A model generated the notes under the pieces. That model was not told the DNA's origin and searched no databases. It was given only the letters and a program-made list of their open reading frames with translations. From Alviniconcha marisindica (lineage: Eukaryota > Mollusca > Gastropoda > Provannidae), in the NCBI GenBank assembly GCA_018857735.1, contig JABMCL010003121.1, positions 62,001-126,000 on the forward strand: 64,000 nucleotides of DNA, in the 5' to 3' direction. A program made the position numbers and the translations under genes. This document shows positions 52,401 to 58,400 of this stretch, piece after piece. How positions within the stretch are numbered: the first letter of the stretch is position 1; the number at the start of each line of letters is the position of its first letter.

Positions 52401-55400
52401 TAGGCTGGGTCCATGTGATGGGGTGTTCACAGGGTAGGCTGTGTCATGGGGTGTTCACAGGGTAGGCTGGGTCCATGTGATGGGGTGTTCACAGGGTAGG
52501 TTGGGTCCATGTGATGGGATGTTCTCAGGGTGTGAGGCCTATGCGTAACACATGAGTGTGCATGTTGACTTTACCATCCCTGGTCCTGAGGTGACCCTGG
52601 GTGGCTGATGGAATGTTAAAGTCCAAGAACTGTCTAAGCTTCCCAGAGGGGAGTGGGGGCAGGGGGTGGGTGGGGGTGGGAGGGAGAGGATGGAAAAAAT
52701 TCTCAAGTTCTACAGGACCTGACACTTACCCTTCCTGATGTTTAAATAGAGATATTGTAGATGATATTCAGTCGGTGTGTGTGTGATGGGGGGGCAGCAT
52801 TCTGCTTTTCAACGTATCTGATGTGTGTGTGGTGTGCGTGTGTGTGTGGGGGTGGTGGTGATGGTGTGTGTGTGTATGTATGTGTGTGTATGGTGTGTGG
52901 TGTGTGTGTGCGTGTGTGGGGTATGTGTGACGGTGTGTGTGTGTGCGTGTGTGTGTGTGTGTGCGTGCGCATGCGTGTGTGCCCTTCTGTGTGCATGCAT
53001 GCGTGTGTTGTGTGTGTGTGTGTGTGTGTGTCTGCGTGCATGCGTGCGTGCCCTTGTGTGTGCGTGCATGCGTGTGTGTGTGTGTGCAGACCCTGGCCTC
53101 CATTCTGTGTGGTGGGAGGTTGTCGTCATCCAGGTTCTGCTTGCTGACCCACCTGGCCCACCTGGACAAGAGGAAGTCCACCACGCACCTGCTGACTGAG
53201 CGCACCCTCATTCTGGCCCTGACCTTGCTTATGAACGTGGAGCAGAACAACGTGCCTGATGTCTGTGAGATCTTCATCCTACGATGTGTGCACAAAATCA
53301 ACGAGAGCAAGGTGAGTGACTGTGTGCTTCTTTGTTAATGTGTTGTGTGTGTGTGTGTGCATGTGGTTTTTTTTTGGGGGGGAGGGGGTCTTTGTGGGAT
53401 GGGGGTGTACTTGTGTATGCGTGTGTTTCTGTGTTGGTACGTTTGTATGTCTGTATGCTATTGTGTGTCAGTGTGTTTATGTGCCACTGTATGTGTGTAC
53501 GGCCTTTGTATACCATTGTCATTGTTGTGTGTGTGCGTGGCTGACTAACTGGCTTGTAACTCAGTAACCTGTGTGTAACCCTGTAACCTGTATGTAACCC
53601 TGTAACCTGTATGTAACCCGTATGTAACCCTGTAACCTGTTTGTAACCATGTAAACTGTGTGTAAACCTGTAACATGTGCTGTGTATAACCATGTAAGTT
53701 GTGCACAGTCCTGTAACATGTTTGTAACCATGCAGCATGTGTAACCTTGTAACCTGTGTGTAACTCTGTAACATGTGGATAACCCTGTAACCTGTGCTGT
53801 TTAACCCTATAACCTGTGCTGTGTAACGATGTAACCTGTGCTGTGTAACCTTGTAACATGTGTGTAACCTGCGTGTGTGTGTGCATGTGCAGATGCAGGA
53901 TATGCCACCACGCCTGGCGATGCTGATCGACCAGGTGCAGCGCTCCATGTCCTATCAGCACATTTATGAGGCTCTGAGCATTGCACTGGGTGAAATGAGC
54001 GACCGCGCGCAGTTTTACCAGTGGCGTTGGAACAAGCGGGAAAGGGACGGCTTGATGCCAGTGGGCTTGGCCAACGTGCGCGCAGGCGGACCATTCCGGC
54101 GTTTCCGACCAGACGGCCACATGCAGGGCATGGCCGGCTATGGAGAAGAAGTGGTTGGAGGCTTTGATGAGATTGACGAGGAGATTGATGATGGTCCAGA
54201 GAGCGGAGAGGTGGAAGAGGTAAATATTCTGGGGTTGGTGAGATGGATGTTCCAGTGAGCAGAGATTTAGATAAATACATCAGGAGGGTTTGGTGAGATG
54301 GATGTTCCAGTGAGCAGAGATGGAAGAGATAAATACATCAGGGGGGGTTTGGGTGAGATGGATGTTCCAGTGAGCAGAGAGGAAAAAAAATCATCGGGGG
54401 GTTTTGGTGAGATTGATGATGACCCCTGGGGGTAAAAAGATTTTTGGTGTGTTGAAGCCCAAAATGTTTTTTTTTTTGTTAACACCACCTGGAATGTGGC
54501 TGGTTTTTTGGTTTTGACTGCACCTGATGGGCGGGTTTTTTGTGTTGACAGCACCTGATGTGGCTTTTTGTTTGTGTTATTCCCCCCAAATGTGGCGGGT
54601 TTTGTGTTGACAGCACCTGATGTGGCTGGTTGTTTGTGTTGACTGCACCTGATGGGGCGGGTTTGTTTTGTTTGACTGCCCAATTTGGCTGGTTTTTTGG
54701 TTTGCGGCACCTGATGTGGCTGGGTTGTTTGTGTTGACGGCACCTGGTGGTTTGGTTTTTTGTTTGACGCACCTGATGTGGCTGGTTTTTTTGTGTTGAC
54801 TGCACCTGATGTGGCTGGTTGTGTTGACACCCACCGGGAGGGTGGGCGGTTGTGTTTTGACAGCCCTGAGGGTGGCTGGTTGTGTTGCCCAGCACCTATG
54901 TCGGGTTTGTGTTGACAGGATGTGGTTGGTTGTGTTGACAGCACCTGATGTGGCTGGTTTTTGGGGGACTGCACCTGATGTGGCTGGTTGTGTGTGTTGA
55001 CTGCACCTGATGTGGCTGGTTGTTTGGGGGTGATGTGGCTGGTTTGTGTTTTGGGCTGCACCGGGATGTGGCTGGTTGTTTGTGTTGACTGCACCTGATG
55101 TGTGGTTTTTTTGTGTTGGCGGCACCTGATGTGTGTGTTTTTTGTGTTGACAGCCCCCGGGTTTGTTTTTCCATTGTTAAAAGCCCCCAATGTGGGGTTT
55201 TTTGTGTTGACGGCCCCCCCAAGTGTGTGTTTCATGTGTTTGGCAGCACCTGATGTTGGTTTTTTTTGTTGACGGACCTGATGTGTGTTTTTCCATGTGT
55301 TGACGGCCCCCTGATGGTTTTTTGTGTTTTGGGAACAGCACCTGATGTGTGTGTTTCATGTGTTGACAGCACCTGATGGGGTTTTTTGTTTGACGCCCCG

Positions 55401-58400
55401 TTTTTTCATGGTTGCCCCTAAAGGGGTTTTTTGTTTTGGTGTTGTTTTTCTTTTTGACTTTTCCTGATGTGATTTTTTTCCCTTTGTTGCCCAGCACCTG
55501 ATTTTTTTTTCTCTGTGTTGACAGAACCTGATGTGATTGTTTATGTTGATAGCACCTGATGTGGTTGTTTGTGTTGCCCAGCACCTAATGTGGTTGTTTG
55601 TGTTGACCCCACCTGATGGGGTTTTGGTTTGTGTTGATAGCCCTGATGTTTTTGGGGTTGAAGCCCCCGTTGGGTTGTTTGTGTTTGACAGCACCTGATG
55701 TTTTTTTTGTTTTTTGGACAGCCCAAAACCCAGCCCCCGGGTTTTTTTTTGTGTTTTCCCTTGATGGATGGGGTTTTTTTTGGTTTAAGAGTTTTATGTG
55801 ACTGGTTATTTTTGTTGACAGTAGCTGTGACTGGTTATTTTTGTTAACAGTAGCTGATGTGACTGGTTATATTTGTTGACAGTAGCTGATGTGACGGGTT
55901 ATTTTTGTTGACAGTAGCTGATGTGACTGGTTATTTTTGCTGACAGTAGCTGATATGACTGGTTATTTTTGTTGACAGTAGCTGATGTGACTGGTTATTT
56001 TTGCTGACAGTAGCTGATGTGACGGGGGTTTTTGTGTCAACAGGGGGAATCAGTACGGAAGAGCTGATGGACTTGTTTTTGTCAACAGGAGGAGGTCAGT
56101 GCCGAAGACAAGGTGCGCTTCCAACAGCAGGTGATGGGGGCCCCAGACACAAACTGAGCAAAATAAAGCTGCACATGTTCTTCTGAAATTCTTCCGCTCC
56201 ATAATTTTCAAGAAGCGTTTGAAGAGGCTAGTGTTTAACTGCTTTGTGCAGATTGAACGCGAACTGTTTTCCCCCTTCGTGATCACGGAGAGGATGTGTG
56301 GTGTTTGTGGTGTAAGTTTTGAGAAGGCCTCTGTACCTCCGAAGGCACCCCCTTCAGCAGAGGGAGAGAAGGCAACGGATGAAGAGCAGGAGGAGGAAGA
56401 AGAGGAGGAGGAAGAAGAAGTGGTAGTGGCCAGATTGAAGCAGGCTCACCTAACCTCTGAGGAGCATCGAGTTACGGACGCCAACTTCCGTATTTTCCGT
56501 GAAGTGTACCGCAACATTATCATGCAGCCTCTGGTTGAAATTGGCGCCTTCCTGTCCAAGTATGAGGTAAAGTGGCAGTGGCTTCCATTGGCTTTGAAAG
56601 TGAACCATGTTTAGCAGGTGAAAGTGAACCATGTTTACCAGAGCAGGTGAAAGTGAACCATGTTTAGCAGGTGAAAGTGAACCTGTTTAGCCGGTGAAAG
56701 TGAACCATGTTTACCAGAGCAGGTGAAAGTGAACCATGTTTAGCAGGTGAAAGTGAACCTGTTTAGCCGGTGAAAGTGAACCATGTTTACCAGAGCAGGT
56801 GAAAGTGAACAGTGTTTAGCAGGTGAAAGTGAACCACGTTTAGCAGGTGCAGGTGAAAGTGAACAATGTTTAGCAGGTGAAAGTGAACCATGTTTAGCAG
56901 GTGAAAGTGAACCCGTTTAGCTGGTGAAAGTGAACCATGTTTAGCAGAGCAGGTGAAAGCGAACCATGTTTAGCAGGTGAAAGTGAACTGTGTTTAGCAG
57001 GTGAAAGTGAACCATGTTTAGCAGAGCAGGTGAAAGTGAACCATGTTTAGCAGGTGAAAGTGAACTGTGTTCTGTGTTTGCAGGTGAAGAAGCGGAAGGA
57101 TACCTGGTACAAGGGTCTGGAGTTCCAGGTGACAGGTGTCCTGCAGAAGATTGAGAATCTGCAGCAGCAGCTCAGCCTGGCCATCCAAGGTCGCAAGTGG
57201 ACGGAGTGTGCAAGACTCATCATGCTGAGAGATGACCTGGCCAAGTTCTTCCAGGAGCATGTCCGCAATCCGGTGTCTAGCACTTACAACGCCCAGCAGG
57301 TGGCTAGTGTTGATATCAAGTACAGTATGTTAACAGCAGTCAATGTGACAGTGGAGGGGGAAAGAAAAAAACGGGGGTGGGGGGAACAGGGCTGGCTGCT
57401 ACTGTGCTAGTGTTTTAAAACAAGATTTGGATCTCTTTTTTTTTATGTGTTTATTTTCTTGTTGGATATACAAGAATAATGTATTTCCCAACTGAGAAAA
57501 ACACAAAATGAGCAGAAACTTTTATTTGGTGTTTAATATTGATTTTTAAATTTGCATACATAAATCATTTGACACAGTTACTTCCCTTCACATGGGATTT
57601 CGTAGAGAAAGGGCAGCAGCTTGTTTGGGGCTAGGTGGGTTAACTGTTGTTTTGTGGCTTGAAAAAAGGGCTTACCTGGGAAATTTTATTTTTTTTGTGT
57701 TGTTCTGTTAAATTAGGGTTCTTTTTCAACAGTTTATGTGTGTGGATAGGTGACAGTGACACCAGTCATCTTGCTTTGCACATTTACCTCAGTCGTACAT
57801 GTCGCATGACACTGACAGATTGTTTTTACTTATATTTGTTCAGTGGTTGAGGCTGGATTGCTTTTACTTGTTAAACTGGTTGAGGGGGCTGGATTGCTCT
57901 TACTTGTTCACTGGTTGAGGCTGGATTGCTCTTACTTGTTAAACTGGTTGAGGGGGCTGGATTGCTCTTACTTGTTCACTGGTTGAGGCTGGATTGTTTT
58001 TTTTATTTGGGGGGTTTCCATTTGGTTTGAGGCTGGATTGTTTTTTTTATTTGGGGGGTTTCCATTTGGGTTGAGGCTGGATTGTTTTTCTTGTTCACTG
58101 GTTGAAGTTTTGGGGAATTTGTTCTTACTTGTTCACTGGTTGAGGCTGGATTGTTCTTACTTGTTCAGTGATTGAGGCTGGTTAAGGCCTGTTCCCCATA
58201 CCAGTTGGTAGACAACACACGTGCTGCTATCACTCACTGATGGTTGTTTTTGTTGATCACTTTTATATAGCGCTATTCTCTGCTCTCGAGCAGACTCGCT
58301 GCGCTCTTGTCGCACGTCATTCTGTAGCTGTGGCTGGTGACTGTAGCCTTTCTGGCGCACTTTGAATATCCACAGATGTGGTGTACTTACACTCAGTGTA

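Noticed and set aside
54267..55235. 322-codon minus-strand open frame ([11 protein letters not shown] repeats)
   Set aside because: Antisense reading of the intron 28 minisatellite.
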